Assembly (NCBI RefSeq): GCF_030247195.1 | Contig: NC_080672.1 | Coordinates: 247,055,209-247,119,208, forward strand | Direction: 5' to 3' | Length of the DNA: 64,000 nt | Source: Topomyia yanbarensis | Taxonomy: Eukaryota; Arthropoda; Insecta; Diptera; Culicidae | In this document: positions 32,449 through 44,137 of the stretch, one piece after another | Numbering within the stretch: the stretch's first letter is position 1 | Layout: every line of letters begins with the position of its first letter | Program-made: the position numbers and the translations under genes | The notes under the pieces: generated by a model | Seen by the model: the letters and a program-made list of their open reading frames with translations, nothing else | Told to the model about the DNA's origin: nothing | The model's database searches: none

Positions 32449-32692
32449 TGGTCGGTGTTAAGTCAGACCGGACTGTCTCAAAATCTTTAAAAAAATGAGA
32501 TGATAGCACCGGATAAAGAATTCCTTCATCTACATTGGACTTTTACCAGATTTAAAATGTTACAATATACAAGAAATATTGCAAAAATTCATTTCAAATT
32601 ATAACATAAAGGATGCTGCGATTCAAACTTTAAACTCGTTTTCTCTAAATGAATACAATGTCATTTAGTCCGGTCTGACTTAACACTGACCA
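32449..32692. mobile_element. 244-bp TA-target MITE
   Basis: Inverted ends TGGTC(G/A)GTGTTAAGTCAGACC continue for about 26 bp and are flanked by TA on both sides (32447-32448 and 32693-32694), as in Tc1/mariner/pogo-related MITEs. Confidence 0.8.
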
Positions 32693-32694
32693 TA

Positions 32695-33179
32695 TTAGGT
32701 ATGCACACGGGTATGTAGTTAAAACCTCAGGTGACTATCACAATACAAAGTGCACTACAATATACTCTAGTAATCACTAATTTTGTTCATACTGCCGTTG
32801 TAGCACGATCGAATTCAACTCGTGTTTTGTTGGTAACAAAGGTTTCCGTTTCCATATCTCGTTACTTATCTCATACCATTGATTTTCGTTTGGGAGCTTA
32901 AAAATTCGCCGAGTATACACTCCATATAGCAGTAAATCAGCTAAGATTAAGGACATATTGTTCGAGTACTATCAAAGCTGGTTATCGTAAAGAAAAAACT
33001 GGCATTTGCAATGCATTTTTAATTCTGTAAGTAAACGTATATATGTACAAATACGAAAATGCACATAAAATCAGTCTTACCTTGCTGTTTGTGCATCTAC
33101 TGCCTGAAAAACATTTAAAATAATACACAATCCATATAGAAATATTAAACTTTATTCAATAAATGACGGAATGAAAATA
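32695..33179. other. AT-rich non-coding stretch
   Basis: No gene, RNA or delimited repeat was recognised here. Confidence 0.5.
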
Positions 33180-33556
33180 AAAAGGCATTAAAAACAAATC
33201 AGACCACGGATTGGAACTAAAAACAAACGTCACATGTTATTTTGCTGTAAAAAAAAGGACTATTGGTAGGGTATATGAACAAAGACACGCCGAAAAGGCT
33301 TTTACAGCAGGGCTCAAGAGACGAGTGTCGTTTCAAAAGGTACTAAACCATTTATTCGCAAATCTAAATGCAAATATAAATCAATATTTTAAGTTTATGT
33401 GAAATACTTAATTTTACGATAGATTGCGTTGCAAAATTAATAATACATACTTTTATTGATAAATAGAAAAATAAAATTTAAATTTTATTTTTGCAGTTGA
33501 CGTTTACAAAAGCAGCAATTTGTTGATAATGCCTTATGAAATGTTGACGTCGTAAT
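33180..33556. mobile_element. Right-end fragment of the CGACG..AACATTT MITE family
   Basis: It ends with AATGCCTTATGAAATGTTGACGTCG, matching the right end of 20382-21055, and contains related AACAAACGTCACAT and GCCGAAAAGG blocks. The left terminus is lost. Confidence 0.5.
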
Positions 33557-33619
33557 TGGACAAAAACTGCCAATGAGGTATATATAGGTGTGGCAGATCA
33601 CACGGTTTGCTAGGGTTGG

Positions 33620-33879
33620 CAGAGATGCCAGATTTGCAGACAAGTCTGCAAATTCGCAGACTTTTAATTTAAGCTGCAGATTTTTTCGATGGTGCAGATA
33701 TTTGCAGATTTTTTAGCTTGGTTGCAGATATTTGCAGATTTTTTAGTTTGGTTGCAGATATTTGCAGATTTTTGAATATAAAGGCTTTTGGTTACACTAG
33801 CTTTCCTGACATTTTTTGTTCTTCCCAGACTTTTAAAATTATTATTGCAGACATTTGAAAAAAATACCTGGCATCTCTG
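33620..33879 (-). mobile_element. 260-bp hAT-type MITE, family C copy 2 (inverted)
   Basis: This is the reverse-orientation relative of 23559-23818 with the same CAGAGATGCCAG ends and the same length. The flanking octamers AGGGTTGG and AGTATTGG match at six of eight positions, a decayed target duplication. Confidence 0.85.
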
Positions 33880-34096
33880 AGTATTGGCAACCAAAAATAT
33901 GTAAACAATCCAGAAGCACAACGGGTCGACGTCATAGCGGTCACACGATTCAATGGGAGCGGAACGACCGGTATGACGAAAGCAAGTCGATTTATACTGT
34001 GATCACTCACACCACTCCTGTAAGATTCATCTTACGAATACCAAAGTGCCATCTTCGCCAGACCTGTATATACGACATTGAAAAACTGCCCCTATT

Positions 34097-34185
34097 GTCA
34101 CGTCTTGTCTTAGGGTGAAACCAAATACAAATTATTATACATATACATATTTGTATTTGGTGAAACCTAAGACAAGACGTGACAA
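34097..34185. repeat. 89-bp palindrome, TTGTCACGTCTTGTCTTAGG arms
   Basis: Arms of about 38 bp beginning TTGTCACGTCTTGTCTTAGG face each other around TATTATACATAT. One arm recurs alone at about 35447-35473, so this looks like the two termini of an element joined end to end or a minimal MITE. Confidence 0.7.
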
Positions 34186-34208
34186 TCGGCTTCTTATTTT
34201 TCCTTCAA

Positions 34209-34706
34209 CACGCAGAAAAAAATTAGTAAAAATAAACAAATTTATAAATAACAATTATCCCGTTTGATATAGTGACAAACAAGATTCAGGTTTGTTTCAA
34301 TCAATACTGTTGGTTGAAATTACCAACTAATTTATTTGTTGGCTTTTCAGTAGTTTCAACAAATATTTCGTTTGAAACAACAAAATCATGATAAGTTTAA
34401 CCGAACAAACAAGTTTGAAGAAACAAAAACAAATCGTTTGTATTAACCAAAGGAGAGAACAACTCAAATTTAGTTGAAATTAAACAAAGATTCTGTTGGT
34501 TTTTAACAAAGGGTTCAGTTAGGTCTAACAAATTTTTTTTTTGATTTAACAATGTTTCCATTTAATATGTAAACAGAAGTATTTGTTGAACTAAACCAAA
34601 TACATGCTTTCGAAAAACGCCCATTTTAGTTTGAAACAGTCATTCTCCACGTTTTTAATTCAACTGAACGTTTTGTTGATTCAAAAAGGCCTGATTCTTC
34701 TGCGTG
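34209..34706. mobile_element. ~498-bp AT-rich MITE with CACGCAGAA ends
   Basis: The terminal CACGCAGAAAAAAATTAG and inverted CACGCAGAAGAATCAGG match. The interior is dominated by AACAAA/TTTGTT motifs in both orientations. The target duplication is unclear. Confidence 0.5.
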
Positions 34707-34727
34707 AACATTCTTCTTTTCGCACAT

Positions 34728-35138
34728 TTTCACCCTGCCGAAATCTTCCGATCAGTGTTGCTATTTTCATTAATGAAAATGGGTCTTGTTAATTTATTTC
34801 ATGCCGGAAATATTTTGTATCTTGAATCCACTATATTGATGAAGGGCACCGTTTTTCCATGTAATGGGTGTTTGGTAAGGTTTAATGAAGCCATTATTTG
34901 ATAAATTTTAGATTATGGTGTGGTTTTTGTCTTTTTATGTTAAAGTTAATCAACCACGTATACGGTAAATGCATGATAAATACTTGTTTCACTTTGCCGC
35001 ACAATTTCTGTTCAATTTAGTCATTTTTACTTTTTTGAACGGTAATAATTTTATTTGTCAAAAGTAATGACACTCTTTCCAATAAATATAGCAACACTGC
35101 TTAACATCATTTCGCTATCCCTGCGGTAACATTGCGTA
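34728..35138 (+). repeat. ~410-bp dispersed repeat, family D copy 2
   Basis: Matches 27835-28245 in the same orientation, from TTTTCACCCTGCCG to GTAACATTGCGTA, with many single-base differences. Confidence 0.75.
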
Positions 35139-35836
35139 CGGTGCAAAAAGTCAGAATCAACCAATCAGGAGCTGCACCATTCTGACGTAAAATTTGAACA
35201 AAAACGCCCCCCCCCTTATTAGGCAATCCATGAGACGTTTCTGATCAGCTGATTATTTCTTGTTTACTTATTCTGACGTTACTCCGAGGGGTGCGACGTC
35301 TGACCATATCGTTGATTCGATCCAACATCAAACGAATCGGACTAACAAAGTTGTTTGTCGGACGAGTTTTTCTGTTCGCAGGAGTAGACTTGTTGACAGA
35401 ACCCACTGCTGAATTGTCAAACAAACGTCTAATGGATTGCCTAATTGTCACGTCTTGTCTTAGGGTGAAACCAGCCCTCTGTCAAGGACGACGTCTCTGT
35501 ACAGCCAGCATTACTGCCATGAAAATCAAAACATTAATTTTGAATCGAATGATTAAAAGCTGTAATTAGTTACTAAATGTTGATTTTCTGAATAAGATGG
35601 TATTAAATCATCCCACAAGATGCAAAACGTCATGTGGAATGCTTGAATATCGTGTATAGTGCCGAACATAATTCTTTGTTTGGGGCTTTATAGCTATAAT
35701 GCCCCATATATGTAGGTCGCTGCCAAACTCCATATGATGTTACAGGGTTGCCAGGAGGCTGGGTGAAACTAACGACGCTGAATCCTTCTGGATAAAGACT
35801 CGACACGTCAATCGTTTGTTTACTATTTATCTGTCA

Positions 35837-35951
35837 GTGTCATTCCAATCGAGCACGAAACCTGTCAATGGCCCTCGTTCCAGAAGGATTCGAAGCGATT
35901 TTCTTCGGATTGCGTGCTTTTGACAGGTCTCGTGCTCGATTGGAATGACAC
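35837..35951. repeat. Inverted repeat, 32-bp arms
   Basis: GTGTCATTCCAATCGAGCAC continues through CGAAACCTGTCAA and is mirrored at about 35919-35951, around a ~48-bp centre with an internal CAGAAGGATTCG. It is probably the core of a decayed MITE in 35.7-36.0 kb. Confidence 0.6.
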
Positions 35952-35989
35952 TTACTGATAAAAACAGCCCCCTGTCAAGAACGACGTCT

Positions 35990-36047
35990 TAGGAACCTGT
36001 TCACTTGGTTTATCATAACTTAGGAACCTGTTCACTTGGTTTATCAG
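35990..36047 (+). repeat. Tandem duplication of ~31 bp
   Basis: CTTAGGAACCTGTTCACTTG with GTTTATCA occurs twice in succession. The following ~1 kb (36.05-37.0 kb) is AT-rich with a short CAATTA microsatellite at about 36483-36507 and no recognised gene. Confidence 0.75.
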
Positions 36048-37420
36048 TGTTACTTTGCATGTTGCTTAGACCCGTTTACCGAATATTTATGGGTGTTTAA
36101 TCATGTGATTTTAAAACTTTACGATTTATTTGCAAGTGCACCTACGCTTTATTGTATGTAATAGTGAGATTCTTTCTTTTATCTTCGAATTTTTCAATCA
36201 TAGTAACATTTCCAAAATAACTTAAACATCAGCAAGGACTGTTACATCACATGGGAATTAGTTTCGACTTATAATTTGCACGACATTATATAAAGAAACT
36301 AACCCAGTGGTGAAAGAGTTCGGAACTACGTTACATATCTTTTTTATATTGATAGAATTAAAAAAAACCTATTTGAAAGTACACCGCCTTGAGAATATTT
36401 TTTAAAATTTCATGAAGGTTCAGAAGGTTTTTTCCTTGTCCTGATACTAGGTGTAAACCAACAGAATACCGTATGCAATAAAATTACAATTACAATTACA
36501 ATTACAAAAGATATTCGCATTTCGCTTACCATGAGCTTACTTGAAACATTAAACTGGATTTTCTCGAAATGTTTAACCGATCTTCCTCATTTTTCCGCAA
36601 TTGTTCGTAATTAGTTATTCTCGTTCTTTAGCGAATCTTTTTAATGCATAAGTTTTTATTTTGAGGATAATAATTTTTTGAAGCAAATTTTACAGCTCAA
36701 AACATTTAGGAAAAAGTTCCCTAATGCAGAAATTTTGATTGAAAATATCAAAATATTTATTTAAGCGTTAAGGTACGAGGAATACTCCTATACTAATTAG
36801 TTTTTAGAGTTTTAGAGCACCTGCTTGCTTTGATTGACATCCTTTTCAAATGACTTACTAACAGTAATGAACACATTCTAATAATAAATAATTCCAATTT
36901 ATAAATGAAGAGTTTTAGTCAGTTATAATAATAATCAAGCTTATTTATAGAAAGGGGGATGTGGTACCTATCACACAACGTATGTATATTCATTCGTAAC
37001 CGAACTTTGTACCGAGAAACAAGTGCTTTTTGTTCTCTCCGGTGTGGTTTAGTTTTTTCGGTAGTACGAAGGTGCTTGCTGTGGCAGAGGCTGCAGTAAA
37101 GCATTACTAACAGTCCCGCGAGTGATAATTATTACCTGCGATATCGGTGAAGGTGAAGTGCAGTGAAGTGCGTTACTAAACAGTTTTCTTGCCTGAAAGA
37201 CGGCTTTGTTTAGACGAACTATATCAGCTCTCTACTGTGTGAAGGTCACTCGGGTGACGGATAAAACAAATGAAGGATCAATTCACCTACCAGCTCGTCA
37301 GGAACAAACTGGTGAAGTGTTTCGTGTTTTACTTTTCTTATCGATTTTTTTTCTTTTTATTGCTTTTGATTTTTTTTATTTTGATTTAAGTTAAACAGTG
37401 CGTGTTGCTCCCGCAACAAA

Positions 37421-37890
37421 ATGGAACAAACAGAAGGATCACCCTCCGAATACGAATCTTATGGGGAAGAGGAACGTTTATCTGATTCGGAGACAGATAA
37501 TGTTATGGTCGATCCACTTCCCCCACTTTCCCCCAATGTCTCACAGCCCCCCCCCCCCCCCCCGAGTCAAGGTTTACCAGGATGGATCCGCTGGTCCTTG
37601 GGTGGTATACTTTCGGTCCAAAAATAAACCGTTAAACAGCATAACTGTTGCACGGGAGCTGACAAAACGTTACTCGGCTGTAACCGAGATTAAAAAGGTT
37701 CAGTCAGATAAACTGCGCGTAGTCCTTACTGACTTGAAACAGGCCAATGATATCGTTAGCAATAGCCTCTACGCTGGAGTATCGCGTCTACATCCCTTCT
37801 CGTGATGTGGAGATCGACGGTGTGGTAAGTGATGCGGGTCTAACTGTCGATGATCTGATGAATGATGGGGCTGGCCGCTTTAAGGACCCC
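37421..37890 (+). pseudogene. I-clade LINE ORF1, 5' fragment
   Basis: The fragment starts MEQTEGSPSEYESYGEEERL, acidic as usual for gag-like N-termini. The frame breaks at a run of about 17 C residues (37548-37564), then continues in another frame as RVKVYQDGSAGPWVVYF. It breaks again near 37775 and continues as EYRVYIPSRDVEIDGVV to FKDP. The LINE inserted at about 37890 cuts it from its CCHC part at 48.38 kb. The copy is not functional. Confidence 0.75.
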
Positions 37891-38184
37891 TAACCTTTTT
37901 TTTTTTTTAAGAATGTTATCTGAAATTTTTATAGAGCGGAGCAGTAGACGCAAAGTTACAGCGTTTTTCATTTTACTCCCTTACGGAAGCGTGGCATATA
38001 CTTGAAACTTTAAACGCGATTATTTCGAAATCATATTTTCCCAAAAACGTCTTTGCGGTGACTACGATTACCGAAAAAGTTTTCAACCGATTTCAAAACT
38101 TTTTTTTGGCTTGTTTTTTTTTTTTTGTGTAATTTTTTTTATTTGTTTATTGAGATATGGTTGTTAGTTTAAAACATTATTTTT

Positions 38185-41100
38185 TCAGTTCGTTTCTAAA
38201 TAAAATTTTAGCTCATCTGTATCTATATCAATATTACTTTGGTTAATATAATTAATATAATTTATAAACAATTTAAGCACTTTTACCCTAATATGTTTTG
38301 ATAGATTAGAAAGAGATGGTTTGATCAAATCCTCGAAACACAGTCGTCTTCCACCTGGATATATCGTCTCAAGCTTTAGTCTGAAGAGAACCCATGCCGC
38401 TCTTACTCTCGGGCACTCAGAGAATTTATGCTCCAGAGTCTCTATCACTACGTTGCAATGTACGCAATATTCATCGTCTGCTCTTCGAATTGTGCACATT
38501 AGTTGTCGATGTTCAGTTTTTCTATTCACCAACATATATAATGCTCCTCGTTGTGATGATGTCAGCTTCTGTGTAGATATGTTGTTCCAAACGTGTTTCC
38601 AGTTAACGGTCGGGTTGTCGCGTTCGACTTTCGGTGCTTCTGTTTGCTCTACGTAATATTGGAGAAAATTACCGGCAGATAAATTATGCAGCAGATGAGC
38701 TGGCAGCTGGTAATAGGATTGGCGGACTAGCTTCAAGCATGGTATATCAGCTATTGGGACTGGTTGGTTAACAGCGTTTTGGAGGATCACAGCTTTGTAG
38801 AATGTCATGCACTCTATCTCTTGAAGATGACGATTGATTAAAAGCGCCTTGCACTTTTGAGCTGGAAGCTGGAGCTTTAATCCTCCCTTCTCGATACTTC
38901 GTGACAATTGTTGCATAGCAATCCGAGCTGGTACTCTGCTCCACAGAAACGTGCCCATCGTCGATGTCAGTTTTGCCGTATGAACGTTGAGCGGCATTAG
39001 GGTCGATGCTAAATACCAAATTTTGGATGTTATGAATGTATTGAGGAGCATTATTTTTTGATGAAGAGTCAGAACTCGCAATGAATGGAGCCAAACTAAT
39101 CTAGAAAATTTGATGACTACATCATTCCAGTTTATGGATGTCATTTGTCGAATAGAGTTGACAAACGTTACACCTAGGATTCTAATTTGGTCGGTTGTGT
39201 GTAACCAAGGTACTTGCAATGCCAGTTCATCTACGAGCCCAACGTTAATTGCAGTCGTCTTGTTCCAATTGAGTTTCGCCCCGGCTAACTGCTCAAACCG
39301 AGAGAAAATGTCGCGAGTTTGCTCTATCCTGCGTGTTGATGTTACAATCATACTTATATCGTCCGCATAGGCCACCACTAGATCAGTGCCACATACATTT
39401 TCAAGTTCTCTCACTAGTGGAAGAAGATAGAGAATGAACAGGTGCATGCTGATTGGGCATCCTTGTCTGACCGATCGTTGGATACGGAATGAAGGAGATA
39501 GATGGCCATTTACTAATATGCGGGATGAAGAGCGATCAGCTAATCGTGAGAGTAAATCCACAAACTGTGTGTTGAAGCCTAGTGATCTCATATTTCCATA
39601 TAGGAACGAACGTCGTACGCGATCAAATGCATGGTCTAGGTCGAAGGAGATCAGCTTCCCCCGTTGTTTGTTTTTGATCATTTGGGCTATTCGATCTTTG
39701 AGAGTAAGTGTTGCTTGAAATATATTCGCGTCAGGGTTTGCACATTTTTGTGCGTTGCCTACAATCCGATGTCTTCTCATGACTGTCTCAAGTTTACCTT
39801 TCAGAATGCGTGTTAGTATCTTGTAATCAAAATTTAGCAGCGAGATCGGTCGGTATGCCCCTATGGTGTCTCCGGAATTCTTTTTTTTCACCATTACAAT
39901 TATCCCGTTTACGAACTCAGATGGAAAGTTTTCAGTGAGTGCTTCATTGAGGATCAGATTGAGTTCTCTGTGTATCACATCGAACAACTTGTGGAAGAAC
40001 TCTTTCGGGAGGCCATCTGGGCCCGGTGCCTTTCTGGATGCGCTCGCCCTTATTGCTGAGAGTATTTCTGCTGTTGTGATGTCGTTCATCATAGTTTCGT
40101 TTATCTCGTCGTTTTCTGGAATAATTCTCTCGCACCGAAAAACAGTTTCTGTTGGTTGATCTTCCCTCTCATTTTCTTTGTATAGTTCAGAGAAATATTT
40201 ATATATATGCTCTTCTATTGCATCAGAACTCTCGAGAGTTTCGCCGTGCTCATTTTGAAGCTGAGTGATCGCTGTTCTCTTCTTAGTTCTCTCGCCTATC
40301 TGGAAAGTGGAGAGTGGTTCCCCGGATATATGCGTATCGTTGATCCGCATGAACATTTGTGTATGTGTTCGTTGGAGTGCAAGCATCTCTCCCTTCAACC
40401 GATTTATTGTTGTTAACATTCGAGGATTTTGATAGTAGTCGTCGTATGCCTGTCGAAGTTGACTGTAGAGTCTCTGGTGCTCAAGATGGTAGTTATCATA
40501 GGCAGTTTTCGATTTCCACCGAAAGAAAGACTTAGTCTTTTTCTTGGCGTAGTACATCCACCAGTTGATCCAAGACGGATAATAGCGCCATTGTCTGGTC
40601 CAATATTGCCATTGATTACGGAAATCGTTGATATTTTCGGGCGTTAGGAGGTACGGGCGAAGTGACCAGAATCCGTAGCCTTGTCTTCTACCTAGATTGG
40701 GAAGGCAGATTCTCGCTGTGAGCGCTTTATGATCCGTGAATGAACACACATGTGTATCCGCCACTCTCAGTTGATCCCGAAGATTAGAGCTAATATATAT
40801 ACGATCTAATCTCGACATAGTGCTTTGGGTTATGTATGTGTATCCAGGAGTACGAGAGTACAATTTCTCCCAGACGTCGTGTAGTTGCATGTGGCGTACT
40901 AGCGTTTGAAGAGCTGTGCTTGTGTTGTGTCCTGTTGCATCACATTGCCTCAGAACACAGTTAAAATCGCCAGCGAGAATTGTGTGTTCTGTCTGATGAC
41001 GTAGATAGTATGGTAGTGTGGAATTAAAGAAGCGTTCTCGTTCTGCACGGAGAGCCGTGCCTGATGGCGCATATATATTGCACAGAGTGGTGTTGTGTAT

Positions 41101-41370
41101 TCTAAGTGTAGTTATTCTACCATCTAAACTTTTTTCAACGTGTGAGAATTTTATATGATCTCTGAGAGCAATTGCTGTTCCTCGACGCGCGTGATCCACG
41201 TTGCAGATGATATTAAAACCAGGTAAGACCAACTGCTCGTTCTCCACCTCCTGCATAAAGATTAGGTCCAGATCCAGGGTTCGAACGAAAGTTTGAAGAG
41301 CATTTATTTTTGTCGTGTTTGTAATCGTGTTAATGTTTATTGTAGCAATATTATAACTTATTTGGTTCAT
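38185..41370 (-). CDS. L1/Tx1-like LINE ORF2: APE endonuclease and reverse transcriptase
   Basis: This 1061-residue polyprotein nicks target DNA and copies the element RNA. The N-terminal endonuclease shows ATININ, FMQEVE, AGDFNC, DRIYIS and FTDHKAL motifs (residues about 1-225). The reverse transcriptase shows APGPDG, YRPISLLNFDYKI, LISFDLDHAFDRV, RQGCPISMHLF and the catalytic VAYADDISM. A CxxC..H..C motif (VHCNVVIETLEHKFSEC) sits near the C-terminus, as in many LINE ORF2 proteins, and there is no RNase H domain. The frame is fully open and all catalytic motifs are present, unusual among the decayed neighbours. The start ATG overlaps the ORF1 stop (ATGA), suggesting coupled reinitiation. Clade placement (L1/Tx1-like) rests on the RPISLLN-x-DYKI motif style and is tentative. 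Confidence 0.85.
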   Translation of the reverse strand: MNQISYNIATININTITNTTKINALQTFVRTLDLDLIFMQEVENEQLVLPGFNIICNVDHARRGTAIALRDHIKFSHVEKSLDGRITTLRIHNTTLCNIYAPSGTALRAERERFFNSTLPYYLRHQTEHTILAGDFNCVLRQCDATGHNTSTALQTLVRHMQLHDVWEKLYSRTPGYTYITQSTMSRLDRIYISSNLRDQLRVADTHVCSFTDHKALTARICLPNLGRRQGYGFWSLRPYLLTPENINDFRNQWQYWTRQWRYYPSWINWWMYYAKKKTKSFFRWKSKTAYDNYHLEHQRLYSQLRQAYDDYYQNPRMLTTINRLKGEMLALQRTHTQMFMRINDTHISGEPLSTFQIGERTKKRTAITQLQNEHGETLESSDAIEEHIYKYFSELYKENEREDQPTETVFRCERIIPENDEINETMMNDITTAEILSAIRASASRKAPGPDGLPKEFFHKLFDVIHRELNLILNEALTENFPSEFVNGIIVMVKKKNSGDTIGAYRPISLLNFDYKILTRILKGKLETVMRRHRIVGNAQKCANPDANIFQATLTLKDRIAQMIKNKQRGKLISFDLDHAFDRVRRSFLYGNMRSLGFNTQFVDLLSRLADRSSSRILVNGHLSPSFRIQRSVRQGCPISMHLFILYLLPLVRELENVCGTDLVVAYADDISMIVTSTRRIEQTRDIFSRFEQLAGAKLNWNKTTAINVGLVDELALQVPWLHTTDQIRILGVTFVNSIRQMTSINWNDVVIKFSRLVWLHSLRVLTLHQKIMLLNTFITSKIWYLASTLMPLNVHTAKLTSTMGTFLWSRVPARIAMQQLSRSIEKGGLKLQLPAQKCKALLINRHLQEIECMTFYKAVILQNAVNQPVPIADIPCLKLVRQSYYQLPAHLLHNLSAGNFLQYYVEQTEAPKVERDNPTVNWKHVWNNISTQKLTSSQRGALYMLVNRKTEHRQLMCTIRRADDEYCVHCNVVIETLEHKFSECPRVRAAWVLFRLKLETIYPGGRRLCFEDLIKPSLSNLSKHIRVKVLKLFINYINYINQSNIDIDTDELKFYLETN

Positions 41371-41540
41371 TGTGAAGTATTCCCCTCTTGCTCCTGCAGG
41401 TAGTGTTTCATTTTCTTGCTCGCTTTTCGTCTGAGTGACCGTCTGCTGCCGTTGGAAGCGGAGGATCCATCGCTGTCCATGTCTACATCGTCATTTTTTC
41501 CAGTAAGTGCTGCTCTATGGAGAATATCTCTTCCTGCCAG
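41367..41540 (-). pseudogene. L1/Tx1-like LINE ORF1, 3' fragment
   Basis: This is the C-terminal end of ORF1, from AGRDILHRAALTGKNDDVDM to the stop at 41367, separated from the rest by the hAT-like insertion at 41541-47362. It contains an acidic DMDSDGSS patch and a basic RRSLRRKASKK patch. The stop overlaps the ORF2 start by two bases. Confidence 0.75.
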
Positions 41541-43127
41541 CAGTGATGGCATTTCACCCTAGTGATGCACTGGCGCGTAAGTGTGATGCCTACACAGAGG
41601 ATACAATGATCACACACCACAGAAAAAAGCAGAACGCTCTTTCTTTCGGAGCTGTATAGACCAATTTCAAGTGTGCGCTGGTGTTGAGGTAGTTGGGTGC
41701 GAGATAACCGTGCTCTCTTGCTCTTTAAATTCTCTGTGGCGCGCTCAGATAAAGTCACCACCGCGCGCGCCCCAGAGTCGCTGTGGTGTATTCACTGGCG
41801 TGGTTTCACTGGCGTGTATTCACTGGCGTGTGATCTTTGGTTTGTTTTCGTCTTACAAGCCTCAGTGCGGGTGAGATTACTTTAATTTGCACAGCTTGTT
41901 GCGTTGTGTTGTGTGGATGGTGGTGGCTTATTTCAAGCTTATATGATTTTCTACTGAAGATTTCATACAAGTTGCTTGGTAAAGCGAACGAGTTTATAAA
42001 GTATTGTTACACTACCTGCAAAACTAAAAGTACTCTGTCCTCGGAGCAAATTGGGAAAACTTTTTACGTATCATCGTATAGAGAGTTTTATAATGACCAG
42101 AGGCACCTGATATACACACTCGTGTTATAAGTATTAATAGTTTTATTATAACTTAATCCTACAAGCTTAAAACGAAATCTTAGATTTCGTCGACAGGCTT
42201 GATATATTCAGTAAAATTAGGTATACGCTTGTGGCGATAATTAATTTACATACAACATCACAATTGAGCGTACACACGTTGTTCATTTGTTCATTTGTCT
42301 ATTATTTTGCGTGGAAATCGTTTAAACAGCAGGCGAAAGCGAATGTTTGAAGAGCATGGGAGCTAGAAAGGGGATTCTGCGTGTCAATGAGCGAAATAAA
42401 TTGGCTCAGTTTCGGGGTCAAGACAAAAGGCCACTAGTGTTCACGCTTATTTTAAATGAACAATGAATCTTGTGTTCCATAAAAAGATGTTATAAATGGG
42501 TCAGCAGCAACAATGTTTATTATAAATATTCTAGATTTTTGCGTCAGTTAGTATTTTAGACCGTAATTATAATGCACGGACTCATTGCACGTAATATCAA
42601 CAGCAAAACAAAGTATTAGGTATCTGGTAGTATCTGTCGGAATCACTGTCAACCTCTATGAAATTTTCGTATTTTCAAGTAAAAAGTAAAGTGTTTCTTC
42701 AAGCGAGCGATTTTTGTGAGATAAATTTATTCCTCATTATAACTTTCTTGAATGAGGTGTTTTATCAAAAAGATACTAGGAACCAGAGTTGAAAAAATAT
42801 CAAAATAACAATGTTCACAACAGAATCTTTTCATTGCCGATTTTCTAATAAATAGTTCACTGATATAAAATATCGCTACGGAAAAAACCGTCAGTGAACT
42901 TCAAGAGTGCCGATGTTTGGGAACATTATTCGGTGTCAGCAAATATCGGAAGTAGAAAAGATCGCTTGCGAACTCTTATATCAACGAAAATATAGAAAAA
43001 AGTTCGCCTTATGAATACATCTTGCACGATCTTCGAACAAGGGATTTCCGAGGGATTTCCATAGATTCCAAAAACCTGTAGATTAACATGATATAAAACA
43101 ACTACGTTCTACAATATTACGGCGATA

Positions 43128-43150
43128 GCTCAATGGGATAAAGCGTCAGG
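43128..43150 (+). other. tRNA-like A-box fragment
   Basis: TAGCTCAATGGGATAAAGCG resembles the 5' part of a tRNA (D-arm/A-box). No matching B-box follows, so this is at most a truncated tRNA-derived relic. Confidence 0.3.
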
Positions 43151-43835
43151 TTACTTTAGTGTCAACGAAGCTTTCTTCAGAAGCCATCGCGTGAAAAAAA
43201 AATTTTCTTCAATCGACAGAATTAAAATGGGAAAGAATTAAAATGGTGCTTGAATGGTATGTTGTCAAAATATATATATATGGAAAAAAGCAAATTCTGG
43301 TATGGTGGCCGGTTCTTAACCCGTTATTTGTATGACCGAGTATGAAAATTTCATATACAATAATATTTTCAATGTGATGTGCAAAGCATCACTAAAAGCG
43401 TTTTTCGCTTCCGAATGTCTCTTTTTCGATGTTGCTTTGGGCGAACATTCTTTCAAGAGTTTCACTGAGGCAGAAGCTCGTGTGCGAACTTCGATGCTAA
43501 GAATCATTGAATATTTGTCTCAAGAATGATACATTCGGATGCGATGTTTGGTTTCACAGATTTTTGTTTGGGAATGTTCTGGGAAAGATTGATTCGCGAC
43601 TGAACCTGGAATGAACTTTTATTGATAATGATTTTCCCAACACTGCTAGGAACAATGAAAAGTTCCAATTGCAAGCTTGGAAATTTGCTCAAAAAACAGT
43701 TGAAAAAAATTGCGTTGAATTTTGAGCTCACTTGCACATATAGTTTAGCTAATGTATCTATAGTTGCATGTCCCATAGGAGCCGTAATTAGCAATGGCTA
43801 CATTAATGATACATAGGTAGTGGTAATGGTACAAG

Positions 43836-44137
43836 GGACGATCCATAAATGACGTAGCATTTTTTGAGTGATTTTAAACACCCCCCTCCCCCATCGTAGC
43901 ATTTCGTCACAAACCTCTAAATACCCCCCTTGGTAATTACGTAGCTTGACGGTATTTCCCCCCCCCCTTTTGTCCCCGTAAAATTTAAAAAAAATAAAAA
44001 ACGATGTTAGTTATTCCCCTTTAAAAAAAGCTACGTAGCATGACATGACCCCCTACCCCCCTGTCGTCACACATCATCACAAAATACAATACTCCCCCCT
44101 CCCCCATATCATGCTACGTCATTTATGGATGATCCGC
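43836..44137. mobile_element. ~300-bp MITE with ATCCATAAATGACGTAGCAT ends
   Basis: ATCCATAAATGACGTAGCAT occurs at both ends in inverted orientation. The body contains several C-runs and GTAGCAT/ATGCTAC motifs. CAAG lies just outside both ends, a possible target duplication. It is nested in the hAT-like element. Confidence 0.72.

Noticed and set aside
43860..44110. C-rich runs as a G-quadruplex locus
   Set aside because: The runs belong to a MITE body; spacing is irregular and no regulatory context is visible.
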